Shown here in pieces: positions 45,713 to 57,875 of a stretch of 64,000 bases of DNA (positions are counted from its first letter, which is position 1; each line of letters opens with the position of its first letter). This stretch comes from Dasypus novemcinctus (Eukaryota > Chordata > Mammalia > Cingulata > Dasypodidae), in contig NC_080704.1 of assembly GCF_030445035.2 (NCBI RefSeq), positions 25,338,499 through 25,402,498 of the forward strand, read 5' to 3'. A model generated the notes under the pieces. It had not been told where the DNA came from, ran no database searches, and was given only the letters and a program-made list of their open reading frames with translations. The position numbers and the translations under genes were made by a program.

Positions 45713-46580
45713 AAAGATTTCTATTCATAAAGAGAGTAAAAAGATAAAAAATTGAGAAGAAATTTACTATATTGCCAATCAAAGGTTTGCATCCAGAATA
45801 TAAAATAAGCACCAATAGATCAATTTTTTTAAAAAAGACAATCTAACAGAAAATCAGACCAGAGACTTAACTGGGCACTTTAAAAAAGAAGATATCCATA
45901 TGGTCAACAAACTTAAAAAGGGCAAAATGAAACATCTCAACACCTATCAGCATGGTTAAAATTTAAAATAACCTTAAAATATAAAAGTTAGGTAAGAATG
46001 TGGACCAAGGGACATTACTCATACACTGCAGGAGGGAGTTTTAAATGGCTCAAAGACTTTGGAAAACTTAGTGTCTATTAAAGATAATCACATGCAGATC
46101 CCATGACCCAGAAATTCCAATCTTAGGTACCTACCCAATAGAAATGTACACATATTTGTACAGAAATGTCATGTACAGAAATGTACAGAAATGTTCATAG
46201 TAACTTTATTTGAAATAATTAAAGACTGGGGAAAAACACCAACCTATGCGCATCAACTATAGAATGGGTAAGTAATGTTGTCCAAAAGAAGTCAGTCAGT
46301 AAAGAACAGATACTGTATGATTGTAATTTGATTAAGATCAAGAACAAGCAAATGTAATCTATGTTCTTGGAATTTAAGATGGTGGTTAACTTTTGGGGAG
46401 ATAGAGGGATCCTAATTGAGGGGGCCATCATGGAAGCTTCTAAGAGGCTGGAAATTTTGCTTTCATGATCTGAGTTTTAGTTACTTGGGTGTATTCAGTT
46501 TTTGATAACTCATTGAGCCCAATATTTATGATTTTTCATACATGTTATACTTCAACAAAAAGTCAAATAATAACTGACCA
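45713..46580 (+). mobile_element. Old L1 3' end, plus strand
   Basis: The sequence follows L1 ORF2 C-terminal order: 'ccaatcaaaggtttgcatcc', 'acacctatcagcatggtta', 'cagatcccatgacccagaaattcc', 'atgttcatagtaactttattt', then a 3' UTR to about 46575. Three near-copies of 'tgtacagaaatg' occur at 46157-46192. It is strongly diverged. Confidence 0.72.
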
Positions 46581-49500
46581 TATGCACAATGATGAAATCT
46601 AAACTCTCCTAAACTTAGGCAGATCTAAGAGGATCACATCGGAAGATGTTATACCCAGTCTGATTCTTAGTTTCTTATGAAATGAAGAAGGACAACTAAA
46701 TAATCATGCATATTCTAATGAATGTTTTCTTTTTTTGCAATTATAGCGACATTCATATGTTTTCCATATCTGTGTGCCAGTAAATTGATGTCCTAACGTA
46801 AAAAAAAAACTCAAAATAGGTTGACATGAATAGACTAAAGATATTTGTTTAATGTGTAAAAATAATAATACTAAATTATTTTAATTTGGATTTAGTTTTC
46901 TTGCAGTTAAATATAAAAATAATTTTCAGTTTATGACTCATAGCTGCTGAAGAGTTCCTTTCACAGAATGGATGTGTAATTTAGTTTTTCTATTTTCTAT
47001 GGATGTATTTGACTGCTTTATCTTCTTTTAGAAGTTCTAGCTCAGAAGTATTTGGATACCTCGATGAACTTCTGAGACACAACACAGTCTAAATTTACAA
47101 AGCATTCTATAACCCAGGCAGAGGGGAAAAAACAGGTCTATAAAATCCACCTTCATCATAGACCTTTGTTGTGTGTGATGTAGGCCAAATCACTGAACAC
47201 TGCCTGAACTTCACATTTCCAATTTCCAGTGGAGGATTTTATGTTAATTCTTTGATTCTTTTTTCCCACCATTTGTGGTCGATTCCAAGTGAAGCAATTT
47301 CTTCTGGTGGGATAAGCCTATCTTTTCCTCTTTAATGCCAGAGACTTACATTATTATACTTTCACCTTTGGTTATGGAGTTTAATATTAAATATTAGCTA
47401 TTATTCATTCTGGGTTCACTAGTACCAGCCAAACGCTTCTGAACCTTCTTGGTCACATCTTTGCTTGAATTATTTATATACAATTATACTGCTTTTAAGA
47501 AAAATAGGAGGCACAATTGGTGAAACTGTTAAAAGGACTGTAATTAAAGTAATACATGAGAAAAGGATCCAATTTTGTGGACAGTTGTTTATTCTGCAGT
47601 TTGCCTTTCAAAACAATTAAATTGTTGTTATACTGTTATATGCTAATAGGGAATATTTGCAATATAATTTTAAACTGGGGAAAAGCAGCATTTTACGTCA
47701 GCCCATTAGAAAAATAAGCAAAGAACCTAATCCTCCTACAGTAGGTTGAAGCAAACTCTAGTCTCAAGAGATGGCTGTCCTTCTATTTTTTCTATTAAAT
47801 AAGAGAATATGGGAGAATTTACATCACTGTTCTCAGGTCTATAAGGCTACTAGGATTGATAGCTAAAGGGTCATACCTTGAGATGAGCTTCTCTTACCCA
47901 CTGAGGTATGTAGTGATGATGATGTAAGCTATACTCTACCCCTATTCCAATGTCAACCCATTTCCTCTACCCCTCATCTGCAAGTAGGGAACTGATTTGC
48001 CATGGAGATATATGTATTTGGGTGTCTGGGTACACTTGATATTTCTGCCATTTTTCAATTTAATGAAAATGCACAATGAAATTACATTCTAAATATCTTT
48101 CAAAAAGTTTGGACAATTATGCATTACTCTATTTGAGTAGCCCAGTAGCCTTAGTTTTCATCTGAATTTTCATCTAATTGGTTATGACCTTCAGCTAACT
48201 TCTCTCTCGTTCTTTCTCTCTCTAATTCCCTAATCACATTTCACAGCAGTACCATCAGCCAGTCCTAGAAAAGCCACATACTGAGATGCCAAGGAAATCC
48301 ACGCAGGCTTAAAACACTTGAAAAGAACTGGAGTGGACAAGAAGAAAAATCATCTAACCTCTTCAGGTTCACAAAATGTAATATCTGGCAATATCTCATT
48401 AGATGGTCCAAAATAGTTTTTCAAGTTATTTTCTGAAAATAACACAGACTTTATATTTCCAGAATATCCAGGTTCAGCATGACACTGCAGTGCTTAATAT
48501 CATTTCAGGACAGTCTCAAAGTTCTTGTTAAAACATTTCCTCATCTTTAAATTAGCCTGGTATTATTTGCTCTGTGATCAATTAACATGGACATGGAACA
48601 CAGTTAAGGTTTCTGCCAAGCAGTCTGGCAATGTTGGAAAGTAACTTGAAGTGAATATTTTTCCTCAGAAAGAAATGCAACATTTTGAGAGAATCATTGG
48701 GGTTCCAGGGATTTATGTCCATGAAGCCATAGCACCAGACCAAATGTGAAAACAATGTAATCAAGCATCTAAATGATTTATCTGTATGCCGGATGCTTGG
48801 TGTAATGGAGCTGGAACAACTTGCCTAACCACTGGAGGGTTTCATATTTCATGGGTTATTATGGGATTGTGGAGACACTAACTATATGACTCTAAGATCT
48901 ATTTTTATTCAATAAAAACTGTGCATAGTATTGTACATGCCTTGAATTTATATAACACTCTCTATCATGGCATTTTACAAGAAGAGATGATTTAAAATGT
49001 GCCATCTGACTTACAAGTAAAAGAGCATCTTTAAAACGCTACCAGTTACTGTGCAAATATAGCAGCAGGCAACTTGCTTCTGGGAAAGAAAAGACTGATT
49101 ACAAAAAGCTCATTTGAAAGCCTTGTTCTGCAAGCAAGGGCTCTGTTTAGGTAGAGTTCTGCTCTTCTTGTCAGTACAACCTTCTTCCCATAGTGTCCCA
49201 CCCAGGTACAGGTATTAAAGGAGAATGTGTGAGAAAACATTTTTGGGGGCATTTGAATTCACTCTAAGAGTTGGCCTAAGATTGGCCCAAAGAAAGTGAG
49301 AGGAAAGTAAGATAGAGAACCATCATCTTAACAGAAGCAAAATGAACAAAATTGCATCAAAATGGAAATGGACCAAATAACTTAATCTAAAATGAAAATC
49401 TGATCTCAAAATTTATACAGAGGGGAGTAAATGTGTTTCTAACATTTTAGCTATCTTCTGCTTGAAGATTTCAGTGTTTATTCTGTTTCCGTCCAAAACT

Positions 49501-50214
49501 GAAAGAGCTGTATATTAAAGGATTTCCTCAACTCTGAGACAAGAAGGACTGAGCATAGTTTTGAAGAGATAAGTTCTTCAGAGAGGAAAGAACATTTTTA
49601 AAAGTTTATCTTCTGGATGCACATGAATAATTTTTTCTGAGGTGTTTATGGCTTCAAACAGTGTTGCCAATAACTTAGAAATGATTCTAGTAACCACGGG
49701 ACCTCCTTCAGCTCTTAGCTGGTCTATAATTAACAGTTTAAAATTTTGTCTGAGTATGAAATAATTGTCCAGTATTATTGCCTCTGTACATTTTGATCAG
49801 CTGCCAGCTGAGAAACCTTTGGGACAAAACTTTGTAAACTCATCTCTTGGTTCTTTAGGTGACTGGGTGAGAAAGAAAGGACAGCCTTCAAGGTACTGCT
49901 AATTAAAATGACTGCTATGACTCTTCTCCAAGGACCACTCTTTTAGCTCTAAAGTGAATGTGAAAAGAAGCACCCCAGGCCACCAGCAAATTCATGAAAA
50001 CAATGAAAACAAGTCAGAACCAGTGGGGCTTTCTGTTTAAACTGAACTAGTATATGAAAAGCTCAGGTGGAAAATAATGGAGAAGGATTCTGTTAACAAG
50101 GATTCTGTACATTTTCCTGTATGAGCAGCTGTTTATAGGAACATTGGGAAAATACATAAATTTCACAGTGGAACTTCTCCATTGTTTCCAGAACCTCAGA
50201 GCAGTATTGTGCTT

Positions 50215-50395
50215 CAGTTGCCTTCAGTGATAACCTGCTCCTTATGCACTCTGTACTGGTTTCCTTCTCCTGTCTATCCTATTTTCTCACTTTCCTTGGA
50301 TAAATTATTGGAATTACCTCCCAAATAAGCTATGTGCAACTCAAACTCTTGTCTCAGGGATTGTTTTGAGAGGAAACCCAGCCTAAGACAAATGA
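50215..50395 (+). repeat. Possible ancient LTR 3' end
   Basis: The stretch 'ataacctgctccttatgcac...' through 'cccaaataagctatgtgcaactcaaactcttgtctcaggg' to 'aacccagcctaagaca' resembles a common mammalian LTR 3' end with an AATAA-type polyadenylation signal. The family name is uncertain. Confidence 0.35.
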
Positions 50396-51140
50396 TATTG
50401 CTAAGGTGAGGCATAGAGATAGTCCAGTTTGAAGTCACTTCTGATTTTAATTATCTCCTTACCTCCATAGAATATGTGAATTCTGGAAATAGCTAAACAG
50501 TGCACTAGATTATTACATCTCTGATGCCTAAATATTCATAAATATTCACGGACATTGAATTTTAATAGAATTCACTTCCAATCATCTTCCCTCACTTGTG
50601 ATACAATCACGGGGATATCTGGGAAGTTGTATTCCAATATTAATTGGAAATATAATTAGTTTACTGGATCCTAAACATAGCTCAAGGCAATATCTGTATG
50701 ACATCTTTTAGTTGAAAACTGAAAACTTGAGTGTAGAACCAGAATATTTGGTATATTAATGCCAAATTTTATATTCATTCAAATATATGGAGAATTATCA
50801 CTGTTTTTCAGCTTCAACTAGCTGTTTGCTATGGCATTTTCAATCATAGATCTTCTATGATCATTAAACAATGTTGACCAGGTCTTTTCCTTGAACCTCT
50901 TGAATCTTTTAACACACATTTGTTCTGCTGACATGCATAATAAACTAGTAAACAGAAGCTTTTAAGGTGGTGAACAAAGCTACCTTACTCATTCCTGAAA
51001 TTTTGTCTGGATTATCTGGATACTACAAGGAATAGTAGTATCCTTGGTTTTATAACAAACCATTCAATTGATCAAGTTACTTGAATGCCCCTACATATAT
51101 AACTAAACCAGGCAAAGGAAGCAGACTGAATTCAAGCAGC

Positions 51141-51380
51141 TCATCGGTTATTATTTTTAAAAACTCTGGTCAGTAACCTAGTTATGAGATCATTGCAGCT
51201 GGTGATAGAAAAATGTTGCTGAACCCTATGCCATAGACTCAGACTCTCAGTGTTTGAATAAGCTTTACTTCCTATTACAGTTGCAGATTTCACACTCAAT
51301 TTAGCTAAATATCCTACAAACGCATTGTACTGGTCATCTTTAAGAAGAATCTTATAATCCTGAAGCAATTCTGCAGATGT
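51141..51380 (-). other. Protein-like open frame, unrecognised
   Basis: On the minus strand the frame is open from a stop near 51384 to a stop near 51141 (about 80 codons). It reads ...SAELLQDYKILLKDDQYNAF and later LWHRVQQHFS and DLITRLLTRVF. The composition is less biased than most chance frames here, with mixed charged and hydrophobic residues. There is no ATG at its start, only a TTG and an AG just upstream (a weak splice acceptor without a pyrimidine tract). It may be an exon or a pseudogene fragment. I do not recognise the protein. Confidence 0.3.
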
Positions 51381-51732
51381 CCACTGTTACAACTTTCTCT
51401 TTTGGCTTATTTGACATTCTCCAAAACCCTTTGACTCATTCTATTACAGGTTAAAGTGCTGACCTCAAGAAAGATTGACTGTGGCTACCAGAGGGAAAGC
51501 TAAGAGTGAGTCCAGTGTTTTTGTCTGCTTGACTTTTTCCATATGGCCTGAATGGCTAGATTTCAAAAGATGAATGAAGAAAAGGGAAACAAGAAGGCAA
51601 ATGTCAAATCTTGCCCTTCTTTTATGTCTGCTCTTCTCCTGAAAGCATTTGACCATTGCTGGACTCTTGGATCTAAATCAAGTTCTCACCACAGCTAATA
51701 GATATAAACAAGCATCTCAAGCCTAGGTTACA

Positions 51733-52155
51733 GGGAAGCGGATGTGGCTTAAGCAATTTGGCTCCCATCTACCATACAGGAGGTCGATACCCAGGGCCTC
51801 CTGATGAAGGCAAGTTGGCCCGTTTAGCAAGGTGGCCCACATGGAGTGCTGGCCTGTGCAGAGTACCTCCCCGCACATGAGTACTGACCCACACAGAGAG
51901 CTGGTGCAGCAAGATGAAGCAACAAAAAGAGAAACAGAGGAGAGAGAATAAGAAGCACAGCAGATCAGGGAGCTGAGGTGGCACAAGAGAATGATCACCT
52001 CTTTCCCACTCTGGAAGGTCCCAGGTTCGGTACCTGGAGCCACCTAATGAGGATATAAGCAGACACAGAAGAACACACAGTAAACGGACACAGAAAGCAG
52101 ACAACGGGGAGGAAGGGAGCGGGGGAGAAAGAAAGAAAAATAAATCTTAAAAAAA
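51733..52155 (+). mobile_element. DAS-SINE, second subfamily, plus strand (TSD agcctaggttaca)
   Basis: Head starts 'gggaagcggatgtggcttaagc', body follows the 45111 type, with tail 'aaatcttaaaaaaa'. A perfect 13-bp duplication AGCCTAGGTTACA lies at 51720-51732 and 52156-52168. Flanking DNA is non-repeat, so the insertion is easy to test for presence or absence in relatives. Confidence 0.95.
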
Positions 52156-52168
52156 AGCCTAGGTTACA

Positions 52169-52860
52169 ATCATATATTTCATATCCTTTATCTAGTTGCC
52201 TGAGTTTAAATAACATTTTGTGGTGTTTGGAGGCTTCTCCTAAGGCCTGTGCTTCCAAGAGGTGAGGGTATGCGACTCTCTGTATAGCTGCTGCTGCTGC
52301 CGCTTCCGCACTGTTTACCTGTTCATTAGCCTTTCCTTCCACCTCTCCTCAGTACCTATTCCCACCTTTCTAGAAAACCAGGATGCTGTGAATTATATGG
52401 AATCAGTGAATTATAAACTTTCAAAAATAAAAACAGAAAGATATTTTGGGAAGAGAAATGTAATGGAGTGTGACATTTGGAATAGTAAAGTAATAGAGGC
52501 AAGACGACTGAAATTTGTGGATTTGGCAAAGCTGAGAGGGATCACAAATTCTTTAGAAGCCAGGATTGAAAAAAAATATGATCTTGATAAATCATGTAAG
52601 TCATCCTGGCTTCAAAAAAGACAATGGTAATGTATTACATAACAGTAATAATACAAAAAAAAGATCCTCACAAAGAAGTTGAGAGATTTTGGAAAAGCAA
52701 AACTGTTTTCCTCTATAGAAAGGGATTTAAAATTTCATATAGATTAGAAAGAAATGTGAAGAAAAGACACTACACAATGCCACTGTTAACGCAATAAGAT
52801 ATATTGAAATACATTCTAAACTATAATGTGTTTTGAAGATGTTATTATTGAAATATGGTT
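52169..52860. other. Unassigned DNA with a protein-like frame
   Basis: The plus-strand frame 52262-52630 (122 codons) has a chance-looking N-terminal half. From about codon 38 (52373) it becomes hydrophilic and charged (ENQDAVNYMESVNYKLSKIK, then IEARRLKFVDLAKLRGITNS). A short CTG/CCG-rich stretch lies at 52290-52308. It might be a processed pseudogene fragment. No family was recognised. Confidence 0.3.
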
Positions 52861-52864
52861 GTAT

Positions 52865-52960
52865 TGATAGTAGAAAAAGCATGAGCTTTGAAGTCAGAAG
52901 AGAGGCTCAAATCTCGGCTCCTCCAGTGGCTATCTGTGACTCTAGCTAAATTATTTTTTC
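52865..52960 (+). repeat. MIR fragment
   Basis: The order 'gcatgagctttgaagtcaga', 'aggctcaaatctcggctcc', 'gtgactctagctaaatta' matches the tRNA-like head and core of MIR. The tail half is missing, cut by the retrovirus fragment that starts near 52970. Confidence 0.6.
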
Positions 52961-53229
52961 TCTTTTTGCCAGGATGCCTGACCAATGATACACCTAGCCC
53001 CTGAGGGGGACCCAAGGAAAGGTAATTAGCGGCCATGGGAACTCTTCTCCTCCATCTCCCCTTTCATCTCTCTGCACACACTGGCCCCTGTCTTGCTCTG
53101 AGAGTTCCGCCTCTACGTGCTCCTTTCCAACCCGCCCATCTCAAAGAACTCTAGGGAAGTCCTCCCCCACTGATGCGAAGCTCTCGGGCCAACAACAGGA
53201 AGAACTACCTCACTGAAAAAGGAGGTTGT

Positions 53230-55250
53230 GTGTAGCCCCTGGGAAACCCTTGTTACATATGTTATATCACAGGGGACTGACCCAGAACCCCTTATTTTCC
53301 TTGCCTGGGCTGAATATCACAGAAAGGTCCTGCCTTCTCTCACCACTCCAGCTCTTTAGGGGAGTGACAGGTCTCATAAACCAGGAGCTTTGTTGGCTAA
53401 GGAAGATAAACGCAGACTCCTCCTCCCTATAGTAGGATATCCTATAGCAGGAGGGAAATTTGCACCCAGGAGGACTAGATGGGGCCTTAGAAAACTGGGA
53501 GCCCCTCACTCCCTTTAGGAGTCTTCTTCAAGGCCAGCCTGAAAACTTCACCTTCCATGAGCTAGACTTGAGCACTGAGGGGAAAAGATACAACCTTTCT
53601 TAAAATTAGTGCCCCTGGTGGACAGTGTTCCCAGAGCCCCTGCGATTCTACCACCTAATATAACCCCTAGCGATCTGGTCTTGGTATCAAGTCAAGCAGG
53701 TAAGGAACCTCATCTAAGCATAATCGTACAGGATTTGTGTCTTCACAAACCCCAAATTGGTCCCAAATCATAAGGAAAAGCTCTCTGGTATGGGGAATCA
53801 GGCATCTACCTCCGTACTGGAGGGGAGTCCACTGAGATGCTGACCTAAAGCAGTGGAAGTCTTTCAGTTATAAACCCTTGACAAAGAAACAGCTGTTTTT
53901 TTTTATTGTGATAATGCCTGGCCCCAATACAAGTTAGAAGACAGAGAGTCATGGCCCATGAGTGGCTCTAAATTAGAAAACCATCCTCCAATTAGACCTG
54001 TTCTCCCAAAGACCCAAAAGTCGGACAAGATCCCATATGTTCAATTCTTCATGACCCTGTACCAAAAGAGAGAGCTCCAAAAGCAATGTAAATTGGAATC
54101 CACAAACATAATAAAAGAAAGGGAATCCTTTCTCCCTGTCCTAAGTGCCCTTCCTGAGGATCCCATCCTCAATAGCAAGCAACTGATGCTGCTACCTCAT
54201 TGGTGCGCCACCCCCATAATCCCCACCTCACCGGGAGTGCCCCTGCCTCTCCTCTACCCTCAAATACCACCCCCATATATACTACCCCCTTTGTGCCAAA
54301 AACCATGTCCTAGCCCTGCCAGTACCTGAAGTGGAACTAATTACCAATCCAGGAAGGTTTTTCCACTAAGGCAAGTCCTTAATAGGGAAGGAAGACTAGT
54401 CACCATCCATATTCCTCCTCAACTCTGACCCATACAACTGGAAGGACTACTCAAAGGGACTAAGAGAAGACCCAGATGGATTCTTAAAACTAATGAGGAA
54501 TATTTTCCTCACTCACAACCCAACACAGGCAGATATGTAATCCATCCTAAATGTTTCACTGGCAGGAGAAGGGAAAAAACCCACATCTGTCCTGACAAAA
54601 GCAGGAGAGGAAATGGATGAAGAAAACGGGACCATGCCAGTCACTCATAAGGAGACTGGGTAACTTAGCTGTCCCACACAATGACCCTCGTGGGACTAAT
54701 CAGATGACCAGGAAAGGCAGATGCCAGAACACTACCAGAACATCCTCTTGGGGGGATGAAGGCCACTGGGGAAAAATCCCATTACTGGAACAAAATAACA
54801 GTGTAGATCAGGCACACAATAGAAACCCACAGCCTTTCTCAAAAGGCTGAGGGAAAGTCTAAAGCTCTATACTACTCTATACCCAGACTCACTTAAAGGC
54901 AGTGCAGTCCTGAGTGAACACTTTATTTCACAAAGTGCCCTGGACATCCATCTGTCCATAAGTTGCAAAAGTTAGAACTGGAAACCGACTCTCTTATATC
55001 TAAGCTGGTGGAGGTCACCAATAAGGTGTTCAATGATTGAGACATAGACGAAGAAAAGAAAGAAAACAGAAAGGCCAGTGGAATGTCACGCTAATGGTGG
55101 TTGTCCTCTCAGCCGGGTACGTTGGAAAGGCATATGCCCAGCAAAGGCAGTGACCACCAGTGAGGGAGCCCCCACTGCCTGGGAAGAATGGAGGACCGAG
55201 GCAGCTAGGCCCAAACAATGTGTAATGTGATAAAAGGAAGGGCATTGGAA
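53230..55250 (+). pseudogene. Retroviral gag remnant
   Basis: Gag builds the virus core. A matrix-to-capsid region is seen at 53915-54330, where a frame contains WPMSGSKLE-like residues followed by a proline-rich stretch (PLPLLYPQIPPPYILPP). Capsid-like sequence follows at 54420-54540 (YNWKDYSKGLRED, then a DPDGFLKLMRNIF-type helix) and a capsid C-terminal part at 54880-54985 (LSEHFISQSALDIH). No zinc-knuckle motif could be assigned. Stops and frameshifts are numerous. Identification rests on order and local similarity. Confidence 0.7.
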
Positions 55251-55389
55251 AGGGGAATGCCCCTTTCACCCCCTAAGAGGAGAAAAGGAGAACACCCCAT
55301 ACTGTCCCCACAGGCACAAAAGGGCTGCCAGATGGTCCAGATAGATGAAGAGGGAGAGAGTGCTGATGGGCTCCTTACCAGGCTTTCCA

Positions 55390-55560
55390 TCATATCAACA
55401 TAACTCCCAAGGTACCCCAACTGACACCCAGTACAGGGGGTAAACCCATCGAATTTTTGATCAACACTGGAGCCACTTACTTGGTGTTAAAAACCAAACC
55501 CAGTAAAACTATAATATAATGGGAGTATCTGGAAATCCAAAAGCAGGTCATTTGTTGAAC
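55390..55560 (+). pseudogene. Retroviral protease remnant with changed active site
   Basis: The segment encodes a GKPIEFLINTGATY stretch (55433-55480). Retroviral aspartic proteases need D-T/S-G-A at this place; here the Asp codon is AAC (Asn) at 55463-55465, so the catalytic residue is lost. The downstream part ends within about 90 bases. The frame then breaks and the sequence jumps to integrase. Confidence 0.75.
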
Positions 55561-55599
55561 TCCTAGAGTGACCAATCCCCCCAACTAGGGGATCAGGCC

Positions 55600-55960
55600 T
55601 ACTCCACCCCTTGGAGCCAGAACAACTGAGGTATGCCCTGCAACTAGGCAACACTATAAAATCCATTACTGCCTACGGCAACCAGGTCCTGTCTATGCCC
55701 ACTGACTTGGAACTACAACTCTTTAAACTGGGAGTTTGGGTATATCCAAAACATCAATTGGAAGCCCACAGGATCAGCTCATACCTAGGTAGAAAGACCA
55801 TATCTGGTAATCTTAAGCACCCACTCTGCTCTTAAAATGAGAAGGTATTATCCCGTGGATCCGTCACACTAGGGTGAAAAGGGCAACTGAACCAGTCACT
55901 GACAAACCACAGGACAATAAACTCCCTAAATCCTCTGAGTCACTTTCAGACCTAAAACTG
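55600..55960 (+). pseudogene. Retroviral integrase C-terminal remnant
   Basis: The frame 55611-55835 (LRYALQLGNTIKSI, then DLELQLFKLGVWVYPKHQLE) resembles the C-terminal end of a gammaretrovirus-type integrase, followed by the tail that usually overlaps the env start. Reverse transcriptase, RNase H and the integrase core are missing between about 55560 and 55600. Confidence 0.6.
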
Positions 55961-56208
55961 CTGTTCAAAAGGGAAATTGTAGCTAAGTAACTCTATGCAT
56001 CTGCATTCGGGATCTTGGATACATTCACTTTCACTTTTACGATAGAGCCGCCTTCACCTCTTTACCCTAAGGCATCACTAAAATCTATCTGCTCTTGACC
56101 CATATAGCCCTCACCATCTCTGAGCTGCAGACTGAAAAATGGCAGGATAACTTTATCATGAAGACTTCCCAAGCCCTAGCCTAGAGAGGGCAATTAAAAC
56201 ATTGTTGG

Positions 56209-56627
56209 GGAAGCAGACAATCTCAACTGATAGAGTATCCGCCTACCATATGGAGAGTCCAGGGTTCGATCCCCAGGGCCTCCTGACCCATGTGGTAAGC
56301 TGGTGCACATGCAGTGCTGCCACATGCAAGGAGTGCCGTTCCACTCAGAGGTGCCCCTGCATAGGGGTACCCCAAGTGCAAGGTGTGCACTCTGCAAGGA
56401 GAGCCACTCCACATGAAAAAAGCACAGTATGCCCAGCAGTGGTGCCACACACACAGAGAGCTGACACAGCAAGATGACACAACAAAAAAGAGACAAGATT
56501 CCCCGTGCCGCCTGATAATGCAAGCAGATGCAGAAGACACACAGCAAATGGACACAGAGAGCAGACAATGGAGGGAGGGGAGAGGAAGGGGAGAGAAATA
56601 AATAAAATAAATCTTTAGAAAAAAAAG
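56209..56627 (+). mobile_element. DAS-SINE, plus strand, in env remnant (TSD tgttgg)
   Basis: Head 'aagcagacaatctcaactgatagagtat' with B box 'gggttcgatcccc', body of the 'ccatgtggtaagctggtgc' type, and tail 'aaataaatctttagaaaaaaaa'. The short duplication TGTTGG lies at 56203-56208 and 56628-56633. The A box is more changed than in the other copies. Confidence 0.9.
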
Positions 56628-57875
56628 TGTTGGATATGCCATCCCAACCTAAACATCGAGCCTTCCTCTTATACCACTATACCAGTACGCAACTTCCATC
56701 AAGTCCCAGACCTAATCTCTTTTACTGGCCAACAAAACATAAAGCTTGAACTTCCCATAGAAGGGAAACTGCTGACAAACCTTTCCCATGTTTTAGCTTA
56801 ACCCCTTACCAGAATAAACCACAAGAGACTGGCAACCCCAGTTTGAGATCCAGAACTATCAGACTCCAGTTCCCGAAGGTGAATTTGAAGGTATCTGAGG
56901 CACTCCCAAAGGCAAATCTAAGGATACCGGAGAGGAATGGGCATTTGCAGATAGACACAATGAAACTACTTGTAATTATACTATGAATGGATTCCTAACT
57001 AAAAGGCCTTATGCCAGGATATAAAGAAAGGGACTAAGCAAATTGGAGGCACCAATTACTTATTCTACACTTAGTTATACCCAAAGTAGGAATTAACATA
57101 TAAAAAAACCGAGGAACCGGACACATGGAAAAAGTCTTGCTAGCATCAACCCTCTAAATTGCACTTATACTAGAACCTTATAAATGGTTAATTGTTATGA
57201 CGTAAACAAAAGCATAGATAGCCACAGAGTCTTCAGAAAGAGCCAAGTTTTGCAAGGAACCAATTGGGAAGTCCTGTGTGTGCCAAAAGGATACATTTTC
57301 ATCTGCAGCTAGTCCTAGGAGTCAACTGCCTTTTGGAGGCTCAAGAGGAAGCACCCTTAATTCCCAAGTCAGGATGCTTCAATGAGTAAACAATATTTGG
57401 ATAAGGAGCCAATGTACACTAGGATATCTGAGACCTGCTATCTCTGTTTCCAGCTCACTGGCCAGACCTGAAATAAACGTGACCTAGGTATGATAATAGA
57501 TGGATTAGAGTTGACCATAGGACTACAAACTCCCTGAGGAGGATTTTCCTATCATGAGATCACTCTATGCAACCTAACTGCCACAGTAGAAGAGCTTGCC
57601 CATACCACTGCTGCAGCTCACAAAGCAATTAGGATTTTCATAGATACACTAGCAAATGTTGTCATGGATAATTGGCTGACCCTAGACTATCTTCTGACAG
57701 AACAAGGAGGGTTATGTGTAAGAGCCAACACCTCCTGCTGTACATGGGTAAATAACTCAGCCCAGATTGAGCGAAACACAAAGAAACTATACACCCAAGC
57801 TACATGGCTATGGGATATTAATAATCCTTCTGCACAACTGATTTGGAAGTCCACCAAAAACTATATGCCCAAATT

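Larger units (their letters stand above)
46581..51719. other. Longest repeat-poor stretch, no gene recognised
   Basis: About 5.1 kb with almost no recognisable repeat. It is AT-rich, with short pyrimidine runs (48195-48220) and no long open frame. An LTR-like remnant lies at 50215-50395, and a protein-like minus-strand frame at 51141-51380. It could be ordinary intergenic or intronic sequence, or hold conserved non-coding elements that cannot be judged from one genome. Confidence 0.5.

Noticed and set aside
46157-46192. Short tandem 'tgtacagaaatg' units as a possible minisatellite or CRISPR-like array
   Set aside because: Only about three imperfect units within an L1 tail; too few for an array, and CRISPR is not expected in a mammalian nuclear genome.
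48195-48222. Pyrimidine-rich tract that might precede a splice acceptor
   Set aside because: No open frame follows with a matching donor site, and the tract reads as a simple CT repeat.
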